Shown here piece by piece: positions 36,201 through 47,130 of a stretch of DNA of 64,000 bases (positions within the stretch are counted from its first letter, which is position 1; the number at the start of each line of letters is the position of its first letter). This stretch comes from Straminergon stramineum (taxonomy: Eukaryota; Streptophyta; Bryopsida; Hypnales; Calliergonaceae), in the NCBI GenBank assembly GCA_963920665.1, contig OY987265.1, positions 43,033,001 to 43,097,000 on the forward strand, in the 5' to 3' direction. The notes under the pieces are model-generated. The model was not told the DNA's origin and did not search any database. It worked only from the letters and a program-made list of their open reading frames with translations. The position numbers were made by a program, and so were the translations under genes.

Positions 36201-39131
36201 TCCGTTGTGCATCCAATAGGCTGACATAGTTGACGGTGCTATTCATTAGGCATGACAAACTACGGAGCTCTGTAAGTAGATCAGGTGCATTTTTCGTGTC
36301 ATCTCCCAGGCTAAAAAAGAATACAATCACATTTTCCAAGCTGAGCGATGTGACCATCCGTTGAAGAGCCGAATCATTGAAGGCAGTACTCTTTGCGAAA
36401 TTTCCGTCGGTCAGCACTAGGATCATCTGTTGAGGACATACAGAGAGGGAAGGAAAAAAATCTTTAATATAATTACCATAAACGTCCAAACTTAAGTAGA
36501 TTTCTGTAACACGATATCGAACTTTTGTGATTCACCATCAGACACAGAGTGCAGCATACCTTGAGGATACTGGTCGAGTTGAAGGCTGTTCTTGCTTTCT
36601 CGAATCCACTCGTTATGTTCGAGAACCCGTGTTGCCCGTTCGTCAACGATGTAATTTTAAAGGTGGATATCAGGTCAGGACTTTCTTCTATTCCACCCAC
36701 CCCAACAACCACCTGCAGTTCCATGTGCAGAGAAATGAAAGCACATTATTTGTCTACAAATCCTGAAAGGGTTTGCAATTTGTCACTACTGCAGCTCATA
36801 CAGCAGAAGAACTAATGTGGTATCAACAGGATGATGAAGAGGAAAAGGTGCCGGAATTACGGATGTTGGTTGCAGCAAAGTTGCTCGAGTGGAGTCGAAT
36901 GTAATCAAGTTGATGCGGTCAGAGGGCCGAAATGTACCAAATAGGTCTTGAATGACGATCTTGGAATGCATGAAAGTAGAATCATCTACTTGCCCTGTAT
37001 CGAGAAGCACAACAAGGTCCTTTACAACTGATACTGCTGTAATATACCTGCACAATGTTATTCTAATAAATCAAGATGTGAAGGAATATGGTCTAGCTCA
37101 CGAGGGGCCCATAATTAGACAGAAAATCTCTATGAAATATGGGAATGAAAAAATCCTCAAAAGAGATCTCTAATGGAATTCTGCATCAACCTAAATTTCT
37201 ATATCAGTCTTCCGTTACGCTTGTGGGATTCCACGCCGGAGGAATATGACACTCCAAAATAAGTGTTCAGGCTTGAAACCACAATACGCCGACAAAGAAC
37301 ATTTCCTCACAAGTGGGATTGCAAGGATTACTTAGGAACTTGCAGAGATAAACCGGCGACAGAACAAGATCCAACCATATGAACCATTGCGGCTCACTGC
37401 TAGTTAAACACAGTTCCAGAAATGTAGACGAAACCCTATCATGCTGTTATAACTATGGGCTCATAACACGGCTATGGCAAAAACTGCAGGCCTCTCGGCG
37501 GTCGCATTACATTACCAGGGCCGTTTCCGAGGGTCGTACTCGATGCAACCCTTGTCTGGATCACACTCCTGATTTCAATAAACAAGAACTCAGCTTTAGT
37601 ACTCGATGAAGCAGCTGCACGGATTTCCTCTCCACAGGCAACGTTCCTTCCGACTGTACATAATTCATAGAAAGAAATTACTCTCAAACCTAAAAGGAGG
37701 TTCAAATTGAGCTGCCCAAGTACATACTCGACCAGGGTAACCTCGCCATGCGCCCTCAGCAGATCCATAGTAATTCCAAAAAGTAAGTTCTGAGGAAATG
37801 GATTCACTGCTAGCAGAAAATTGAAGATTGGTTTGAGCGCAGATTGATCTCGTAAGCTCTGGACTCAGGTCTGAAAAATTCTGGAATTGTGGAGGAACGC
37901 TGCAACCACAGAAAATTACTCGACAAGGTCAGCAAGATATCAATAGAGACTGGATGTCGATGTATCCGCCAAGAAAAAGGATACTAGACAAGACAAGACA
38001 ACCAGGTAGCGTGTCGCAGAAGTTGAGATCACATCGAGTCTCCCAGTATGAAGAAGATTTCGATCGGAATTTCGTGGCCAAGGCCTACCACGTTTCTGAC
38101 TGTGACCTCTATGTTGCCTCAGTCCCCTCAACCTCCTCTCAGAAATTGAATTCTGCATACTCGAAGGCGATTTTTCGCATAGATGACAATAAGTACGCAT
38201 CTACTAATAGTACATATAGGATTCCAGAGATGCCTCAAGATGTAGATGTTCCATTATTACGCCAGGTTTTCATCTTTTACGACTGTGGCAGCATTGAGCT
38301 AAAATCGAATGATCACGAGGTGATCGTTTACTCATGTCATAATTCAATCCTCGAGCCTCGAGATTCTACCAGAAAAGGACCGACTTCAATTCGGACTTGG
38401 GATTGTAAAGGAAAGCCTCATATCAGAAGTTGATATATTTCTTCAATCAGTTTGATTGTCCACTCGACCAACAACGTGCATCGTTGAACAAAGAGACTCA
38501 CGCTTGCCTAAAGCCTTTTCTCAACAGTCCAATTTTACATATCATATTTCAGAGTAAGAGCAGAAGAGTCGCTCACCGCACAAAGCCATTTCTGGTGAAA
38601 TCCACCTTTAAGTTCTCGCATGGCGCACTCCTATTGATGGAACTCGTACAGTCTGCGACATTACTGGGAGCTTTGATACAGGTGAACTTGTCTTTGGTTG
38701 TTGGCGAACAAGAATGACGGGAACATTTGTCAACACAATTTGACAAACCTGCATGCCCACATATTTCACGGAATGATATACCATAAACCTAAAATTCAAA
38801 GGAAGGATCAAAGGAAAAATTATATATAATGTGCAGTAACATGTGCAAATTTTCCCATACATGAAGAAAGGAGAAAAAGCAAGAATTGAAGGAACAATAT
38901 AGAGAACCGATGAGGATATTTACCGCAATCGGTTGACTCCGCTGCAAGTTGCAAGAACAGAGCATGGCGGGAGAGGAGCTGGACTTTATGTTCCTTGTCG
39001 TTGAGAAAATTATCTACCTCAAGGACTGTGCAGTTGCCACAAGAGCTGAGTTGTCCTGCTGCAGGTTTTATAATGATCCACGACACCAGCAGTAGCAACA
39101 TAAAACCACAAGGCGAACCGAACTCCTCCAT
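33249..39131 (-). CDS. Receptor-like kinase with alpha2-delta-like VWA-Cache ectodomain
   Basis: Exons on the minus strand: 39131-38924, 38748-38606, 37880-37728, 37568-37516, 37047-36861, 36712-36560, 36426-36069, 35875-35739, 35594-35324, 35170-35052, 34802-34592, 34389-34152, 33955-33805 and 33584-33249, giving about 905 residues. Order of parts: signal peptide (1-26); Cys-rich segment (about 30-117); [16 protein letters not shown] and [10 protein letters not shown] (178-187), as in the VWA-N region of calcium-channel alpha2-delta; VWA with a degenerate metal site DTGQV (202-206) and LTDG (304-307); Cache-like [12 protein letters not shown] (399-410) and [10 protein letters not shown] (423-432); juxtamembrane Cys cluster; membrane helix (about 517-540); kinase with [21 protein letters not shown] (702-709), DFG (722-724) and LGYVAPEY. 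All catalytic residues are present; it is an RD kinase of DLSV type. The exon 3 start is uncertain: a stronger acceptor at 37899 would need an extra small exon in the preceding intron. Confidence 0.85.
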
Positions 39132-40440
39132 GGATCAAGTGCCGCACGGACGATCCACATGCAACACGCGTCAACTTCACACCTACAAAAAGTTTGAAAT
39201 CTCTTTCACTCTCCTCGTCTCCCCTTCTTCAGCTCCGGCACTACACTTATAACACCTACAATTTCATCTCTTAAAGCAGATATTCTCGCCGCACTGAAAA
39301 GGTGCATCTTCAACGACGTCATCCATTCTGCTGGAACCTGGAATCTAGAACCTAAGCAGAGTAATCAATGATAAACGCCTTCCACTCTCAACAACCCATT
39401 GCACATAAAATCTTTCAACCTTTTGCAAGAAAACAGGAATCATCATCACCTCCTCGCAATACTAGCTGCCATCTGTTGGCAATCTATCACTTTCTTCACA
39501 GCCAAAATTAACCCCATGCCAATGACAAAGGCACGCTTCACTACCACAGACCAGAGAACCAAAGCCCGCCACTAACTCACCACGCTTCTCCACAACACTT
39601 TCCCTCCCACTATCCATCTCATCCGCGTCTCCCGAGCTAAATTAAAAGTAATCAAAATTAAACGCACTCGTACGATCGAGCCGTACGACAACTCCTCGCC
39701 TAAAGCAGTCAAGGCGACGAAGACATGGATCAAAACCTCCTGCACTCAGCAACCTATGAGGAGTAGAGCACCTTCTCGTAGATCACTACAGCAAGGACAA
39801 TGAAGCACAATCCTTTATCTTATGATGACAACCTGCATCTAAAAACAGCATAAATAAATAATCCTAAAATAATTGAAATTGATTCACGGTCAGAAATTTC
39901 TGCGATGCAAATGGCGGTCTATCCTCTCCGCAGTCCGCTGTCGTGCTTTGGACTGACCACTGACCGCTCCGCAGATTTCAACTAACGCCTTCTCTCCGAC
40001 TCCATCAAATGTCGATACCGGCCGGGACGCATTCAGAGGGAACCAGATCCTGTATGTAATCAATGGCTTATAACTCTGAATTATGCCAGAAATTCTCTAA
40101 CTAAAACACAGAAATTTCATAAAGACAAACTTAACACACAAAGACCGCGATTAGAATATGGATTTCGGAGTCGGCGGCAATGGCTATGGCGATCAATAAG
40201 CTCCAGCCGAACAACATACTGAGCCAAATGAATGAGTTCGCGACGAGAAGGGGAAGGAAGGGCATTACTAAAGTAAGTTACTAATTGTTTTGGCTGATGG
40301 CCGGGTATCTTCCGGGTATGTAGCCGGATGGAACGCGTGCTTTCCACCGTGTACATGAGGTGAGCGTGTTTGTCATTGGGCTTTTCCAGTCCCAATCAAT
40401 GATCCCAAATGTGATTTTTTATAATTAGATTATGTTGCAA
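39132..40440 (-). promoter_or_regulatory. Upstream region of the receptor kinase gene
   Basis: G+C stays high to about 40430, then drops, so this is probably promoter plus 5'UTR. The minus-strand ORF at 40395-40117 has no recognised domain; it could be leader sequence. Confidence 0.4.
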
Positions 40441-41860
40441 AAAAATGTACTTAAAATTCTATTTAACACTATGGTTTTCACATGATTTTTATATAATAAA
40501 ATAATTGGTAGAAGTGTTGCTAAATTTATCCACATTAGTAGAGAATAGTCCCCAGTTTGCCGATGATCTTCAGCAAAGTGGGTTGCACTACTTGCACGAG
40601 AGACTCTTTTTACTTTTCAAGGGGATGCAGGTCAGACTTTAGCCGGCTTCCAGGACCAACTGGTAATTAATTAACTTACACCTACCCTTTTGGAAACTAC
40701 AGATCCAAGCAAGGCCTATCACACATATAACCTTGAAGAAAAAATAATTGTAACACGCATTAGCCATGATTAAAAAAAGGGTAAGCTTCATCAATGGGAA
40801 GCATCAATAGCTATAGTAGTGTAACAGGAGCCAGCTCATTTTCCTAAACCTCAATTGAATTCAAAATTTCAGGCAAATTGCTGAGGAATATTTCAGAAAT
40901 ATCTACTTCAAGTTAAATAAAAAAATAAAAAAATGTAACATACCAATGACAAGCAACCAACCATGTCTTGTGGAACTTAAATATTAAAGAGGTTACAAAT
41001 TTGCCAGACACTACCTCAACAAGCGAAGAATACTAAAGTGAAAGTGAAGAATACTAAAGTGAAGAATACTATAGCAAGGTTACAGATTTGCCAGGCACTA
41101 ATTTTATTTGTGGAAACTAGTTTTCATGCCTCTAGTGAGGTCAGTTTCTTCGAACTTCTCCACAGTTCAAGTACCGCTTGAAACTGATAAAAAGCAGAAG
41201 TACCTAAAAGCAACACGCTATCTTGGGAACCTCGTTCAGTGATACATATATGTTATACATTCCCAAATGACAACCATTCCTAGAAGTTTGTATGGGTGGT
41301 AGGTTAAAGTCACATCAGCAGTCAGTTGATTTTCTGTTGAGTACAGCAGGCAACGCCAAACTTCAGGGGAGTGAAAAAAAATTCTGCCCGTGACAGGTGA
41401 GGGAGGACAACCCACATTTTAAGGCTACTTATTAATTCATAACTTCGGTGGTTAATTTTGAAATGCATAAATACAGTACCAGGGTCTTTTCATTTTTTTG
41501 ACTTTGTCCCCAAAAGAATTTAAGAATTAACAATAGTGAAAGCCACAAGGTCAAACAATTTTCCAGAAAAAATCTTAAGGTCTGCCCAGTATGCGCCAAC
41601 ACACCAGATACAAGTGCATGCGAAGACTAAACTTGACCAACCTTGACTAAGACCACGTCTTTATGTCACTATTTACCTCCAGTACGTTTGCAAAGTTGTA
41701 CCGTACCTGTTGTTGAATTGGTTGCCCTGCAGGACATACAGGGAAGGTTCAAGACAATATCTGTTTGAGAACTCTCTAACCAGTATGCCAGCACCTGATT
41801 CAAGGAGATGTTAAATCACTCTGCACCTAAAGAACGAAACCATGCAGGGTTGAAATATTA
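40441..41860. other. Intergenic DNA
   Basis: Mostly AT-rich. A short tandem repeat of GAAGAATACTAAAGTGAA lies at about 41023-41065. No gene recognised. Confidence 0.5.
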
Positions 41861-42608
41861 GAGCAGCCGCACTGCAGCCGCGCTAGACAGTAGCGCCAAG
41901 ACAGGTTCTGGTGTGCAGGTTTGAAGTGTTTGGTCTCACTGCTGGTGCTGTGCCCCACGGCAGACACACCTGAATGGAGCACCGAAACCGAGCATTTCAT
42001 GAAAGGGTAATTTTAAATAAAAAATCTAACAATAAAACACTTAAATGGTCAATTCACCAGCAGTATCGATTTCAACATCAACCCCAAGAAGCTTCATTAG
42101 CATTTTCATTCTCTTTTCAGATACCCTCAGGAGTGAGAATCTCTTTATAAACACATAGGATAGTAGGAGATAGGACAACCCATGTGGGATATGTAAATTA
42201 GAGTTAGTAGGAGCTTCAAACACTCATATCTCCAACCACCCCATGTGTATATTAATATTTTTCTTTCAATCATTGAACACTAATTTTGGAAGAGACTAGC
42301 TTCATCTCATTTCATATCATAGAAATGAAGGAAACTTAATCGTAGTTCAAAATGCAATTTTTATGAGCTATTATGACGTCACTTAAGGAAACTTCACTGC
42401 AATAATAGATGACTTGGGCCTTTCGGGTCTAGCTAGGGTCGGAACCTCAAAGGCAGGGCTGAAATTCAATGCAGATCCCCTGGCGCGGCACGCTGAAGCC
42501 ACACTACTTGACCGTACCCTTGGCGCGCCTGCCGTGGGGAGGAAAATCAACCCGGGCGCACCCAACCAGCGTTTTGAGTCTGTTTCGCGAGCTGGCGTGC
42601 GGATGCTC
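41861..42608. mobile_element. Harbinger-like element, 748 bp
   Basis: The ends are inverted: GAGCAGCCGCACTGCAGC at the left and, read inward from the right, GAGCATCCGCACGCCAGC. TTA flanks both sides (41858-41860 and 42609-42611), as expected for PIF/Harbinger target duplications. The right 200 bp (42410-42608) is unusually GC-rich; the centre is AT-rich. No transposase is encoded, so it is non-autonomous. The ORFs across the GC-rich part are not recognisable proteins. Confidence 0.7.
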
Positions 42609-43057
42609 TTATGACGCAAGTTCTGCACCATCCTGTGGAATCTATCGAGGTAGAATGATGAGGTGGCACGGGACATCCGTACGCTCCAATCACTGACTCA
42701 AATAATAGTACAAAAAGGATCAATCATATATTGTAGTTGTATCTGATACGATCCTCCTCGTTTCCATGTACAGTACAGTGGCATACTCAATCACGATACG
42801 AAAACAAAGGAAAGATTAACTGCAAACGATAATTATCTCTGAGATTGTGATCAATGTTTACAATGTTGATTGCGATCAATATGACTAGATTTCGTGGAGG
42901 ACTAAACCTGGGTAACTAAATTGGGTGAATTCCCCTACACTTTTGATTCCTCAACAGCAAGAACTGATAATAATAAGCTTGTTCTTTGAATGGCCTTTGG
43001 TAGCTCCTGCATCACCTGCAACACAAAAGGTGATATACGATTAGCACAAATCACATT

Positions 43058-43286
43058 TTAACCCTTAAACGCCAGGCTGGTGACCGTGGAAATCATCCCT
43101 TTTGCTATTGTGTGACATCGTCTACCTTAACAAAACAAAAATACTCATTGGAGGTCAAACTACTGTGCAAGATCTCTACTTTTTGCACAAAATTTCAAGG
43201 ATGAACAATTGCACTTCTGTCCTACATAGGAAGATTCTTTGTCATCCATCGGATAAAAAACATCGTCGGTGTCCTTTAAGGGTTAA
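43058..43286 (+). mobile_element. TTAA-bounded MITE, copy E
   Basis: One of the best-preserved copies: TTAACCCTTAAACGCC at the left and GTCCTTTAAGGGTTAA at the right form a near-perfect terminal inverted repeat with TTAA outermost. It contains GTGGAAATCATCCC, TTGGAGGTCAAACTACTG and TTTGTCATCCAT. It lies 102 bp beyond the stop codon of the heme-oxygenase-like gene. Confidence 0.9.
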
Positions 43287-43387
43287 GGGTTACAAGAGGA
43301 GATATCATGTGAAAAAATGACAGTAAAGGAAAAGACGAATGTTCAGCGTCTTGGTTTATAAACTTGGTTCCTCCCTATTAGTGAATT

Positions 43388-46300
43388 TCAGATACTGCAA
43401 TCATCTAGAACAAGAATGTTCAGATAAACTGAGGGATCCAAGAGCTCCGACCACTTTGGCTCTTGCTCACAGGTGAAAATGATTTGACCAGTCATGATTT
43501 GGAAATGTATTTCAAGTACCTGTTCTCGTTCCTCAGGCAGAACAAGGTAGGAGCCTGCCGTGTTAAGTGCCGCTATCAGTACTCTTAATGGATCTTGCGC
43601 TTGCTGCAACCACAAGAAATTCGAATTAATGAACAGCAATGTCAGAAGAGGCAAAATCCCGAACAAAAAAGCAAACGCAAATGGATGTCCACAACGAAAC
43701 ATGAAACTCAAACGTCTTAACAAACGCTTCATTGAAACCTGTTGGTAACCAGAATCCATCCATTCAGGCATCCAAGACAAAACAACGTATAATTTGCACA
43801 GAAGGTGTACCTTTGGATAGTCACGGTAAAAGCGCACAGCTCTAGCCTCTTTCAGTAAGGACAAGCATTCCACAGCTTTCGCCCCTACCCTCATGCCTGA
43901 AGTACAATAAGATTTGTGAGTTTCATCAAAATGCCATGCATTTCTCCCAGTACAATCAGTTCTTATAGCAATATCTGAGAGTATCTACAGAAGAATAAGG
44001 TCCATGGTGCCCGTCGGCGTCAGAAGAGATCACTGACCTGTAGTAAGATGAGCTACATGGATTGCAAAAATATGTGCTAACAATCGAAGACATCCCTCAG
44101 CTGAACCGGTCTCAGTGCACGTGGCACTGCGTCCAACTTGCTCTAAGAGCTGCCATAGAAGAGATAACTCGGTCATTCGCTTGAAATTGATAACTTCGGC
44201 TTTGATCATGAGCACTTCAATTCAGGTTCACAGTAACCTCTTTTCAAGGCCAAAGATTGCATCTCTCTAAGAAAAATTTCATTTTCCCCTTTTCCCACTC
44301 CTCTTGCCAAGACAAAAGTATAAGATCTGATCCTTGGTGATTCAAGCAATACCGGTGGGACTTCTGGTAGTCATTGTCACGAATTAGAAATAATTTACTC
44401 CATATACACATAATAGTACCTTCATGTAAGCAGTTGTTTGAGTCGTAGGAGCTCGAATCTCCAAGGACATGCCGATACGAGTCATTGCCTCACTTAAAGC
44501 TTGAATATCTGCAGCAAGCTCCTATCCAAAACCAAACCACCATACCAGTGAATATGGAGAAGGAACCTGAAATCCTTAGAGCTCTGTGCACCAATGCAAT
44601 GCTAAAAAGCCAACCGGCCTAGTAGACGAATTCCGTTACCCATAATGAAGTAGTCATTAGTGTCCCAAGGCAGTAATCGATCTCAGAAACTCATATTTTC
44701 GCAAGGGCTCAAAACAAACATGACCCCTCACGACCCCTCCTCTGATTAGCGCTCCTCATTCAAGCTGAAAACTCCACACATGCTCTCGCTTTCTAAAGTG
44801 GCAGCACCCTCTTGAAAAATCAAAGTTGAAGAGACCGCTACGGATCATCAGTAGTCACTGGACTTGGCCTGTCCATTAAGGTACAAACTAGAAGTAGGAG
44901 TTGAGATGGAAAAGTTAACGGACCTCATGGCGATCGAGTCCAAGACTAGAGTCAAAAGCCGCAACAGCTAATGAAGCTCTGTTTTCAATATCCTCAACAT
45001 TATCAGAAACCACAGCGTCATCCTGGATCCTTGAGTTCTTTACAGCTGCAACAACATCCTCTAATGTTCTGTAGACTGCGAGCTGGACCACAATGACAGG
45101 CCAAACAAGATTACTTAAACCTCAGCTAACTGAAAACCCAGCATCATTTCTACAAATGATTGGTTGAGATACCAGAGGATACTTATTGTGGAAATCCGAA
45201 TGATATTGACTACCACTTTACTAGCAATGGTGATTCAGTGAGAAAGTAAATGGAAACATACAAACATAATCTGCCAGATAATGGCTTCCCTTACGTGGGA
45301 ATCCCAAGTTTGAATTGTAACTCTAAAAATCAATGAAGAAAGAAACAACGAATCTTTCAAGTCCAGACAGGAAAAGAAGATAAGATGAAGACCTGGTCTT
45401 GTAGGAACTGCATATAACGATCTTCACCAAAGCTCCAGCGTTCAAATGGTGGCAATGGCTTCCCCTGCGCAACTGCTAACTCGCCCTGCCCTTTCATTCC
45501 ATCAATGAATGTTAATACAGAAGAAACAACCACAAAAGTAATATGAGATAGATCTCAAATAACGTGATAAAGTATTCACATTCTATTTTCAAGATAACAA
45601 TGTTGAAGGATAAAATATCTATCTCTAGCATCTACTACGTTACCTTAGATTCTAAAAGCTGCAAACGTCGAACAAGCTGTTCATAGAAAGGAACACTGTC
45701 TTCCTCAGAACTGAATGCTGGACTAAAACTCTTCAACTTCAGATTTTCCAGCTCAGCTTCAGTACCCTCGGCTCCCCACGCCTCAACCCGAACAAAGTCC
45801 ACTTTCCCTTTCGCTGCCATGTCAGGATCAATGCCCAGTTTCTTTTGTTGTTCTGCTGCAGTTTCCTATATCCACATGGCGAAAACAAGACCGTGAAAAG
45901 AACAGCTTGACCGAATTTGTATCACAACCCTTGTACCACAAACGGAGATATCTCAGAAGCCGACACTCAATGTAGGTAAGGCTTTCACTGAATCACGCAA
46001 TTCCGGATGAAAGCGAATTAGCAAAGCCATGGCGCTGAAAAATTGACCCGCTAGAATTCTTATGAATTGACTTTCATAGTGATACCCTAAATTCCCACTG
46101 ACACAAAATCGTCACCATAAAATCTTAGACAATGATTACGCATTGACGAAGAGGATGCAGACCACCTAAACATCTGTTCAAATGTTGATTTTAGGTCACT
46201 ATAAAAACACACTTAGAACCTACATTACTCTTGCATAACGTATTCAAATAACGCATGCCTTAATGCGTGGGCATTTTCCGTCAATTGCTAATAAGACATA

Positions 46301-46863
46301 CACAAAATTGACCATTATCATAGCAGCAAGTATACTCAGCACTAAAAAAAGTGGCGATTCTGGATGTCCCTATATTACCTTACTAGCTCGTGCATAGAAA
46401 AATTCGAAGCTCATTCGTAATCCTAATCCATCAAAAGAAATCTTCCGTGTAAGGAAAGACCGTAATAAACCTTCGAATCCTAGGGTTTACGAATACCCAT
46501 CCATTAGCACAGCATTCTCCTTGACAAAATTCTCTAGTGCAAATGTATCACAAAAGATTGCTCCCACTATCAGCAAAGAAGACGAACTCTTGTCATCACC
46601 TTATCCACACTCCTGAGCACATTCTGCAGCTGCCGAGAGCCTTCTTTCACAGCGACGGCCCGCTTGTTTGCACCACCGCTTTGGACCTGCTGCTTCCCAG
46701 AACCCTTCTTGTTCGCCTTCTTCTTATTCTCTTCGCTTCCTCCAAAACCCTTCCGGCTGCTCTCACACATCACCCGAAGAGCTGGCGAAGCTGCAATCTC
46801 ATGACGCCCATGAGCACTCAGAAAGGATTGCGGGGCCAAGGTTCGGATCACCCCCACACTCAT
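43388..46863 (-). CDS. Heme-oxygenase-fold protein, probably plastid and inactive
   Basis: Minus-strand exons: 46863-46600, 46441-46384, 45867-45644, 45485-45393, 45082-44924, 44521-44420, 44149-44038, 43896-43811 and 43603-43388, giving 437 residues. The fold is read from PPFERWSFGEDRYMQFLQDQ, LAVYRTLEDVVAAV, APTTQTTAYMK, LLAHIFAIHVAHLTTGMRVG and VRFYRDYP, which line up in order with plant HO1/HO2. The N-terminal 40 residues are basic and Ser/Ala-rich, like a transit peptide. The HTKEQ motif holding the heme-ligand histidine of plant HO1 has no counterpart, and the distal GG pair is replaced by TTG, so oxygenase activity is doubtful. An upstream in-frame Met lies at 46893. Exon 2 and the phase of exon 3 are the least certain joins. 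A broken copy of its 5' end lies at 57029-57400. Confidence 0.7.
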
Positions 46864-47130
46864 GATGCCCCTAATTGATGCAAACTCTGTCACAAATTGC
46901 GTACCATGTCACGGACTCCGGAAATGTGAGATTCTTGAGCTTGAGAATCCGATGGCAATCTGTAGAAAACCAGAGAAATCGCTAGAATTCTCAAGCTGTG
47001 TCTGCAGAGAAAGACCGGCAGTGTAAGAATTGAATGTCTGAAGAGAGGCTCCGTCCAGCAAAATGTGCATGAAATGAAATTGCGAGAGTGTCGAATTGGG
47101 AGGGACAGCAGCAAGAGAGACGAGCATTCG
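46864..47130 (-). promoter_or_regulatory. 5' leader/promoter of the HO-like gene
   Basis: About 250 bp upstream of the start codon is moderately GC-rich and is matched, in the same orientation, by 57124-57400 upstream of the F-box/ankyrin gene. Shared words include ATTGCGT, ATGTCA and TTGAAATGAAATTGCGA-type text. Expression signals within it are not resolved. Confidence 0.5.

Noticed and set aside
45821..45867. Reading HO-like exon 3 as ETAAEQQKK
   Set aside because: That frame is not continuous with LGIDPDMAAK. The phase-1 join from exon 2 (donor GTAAGG) is needed.
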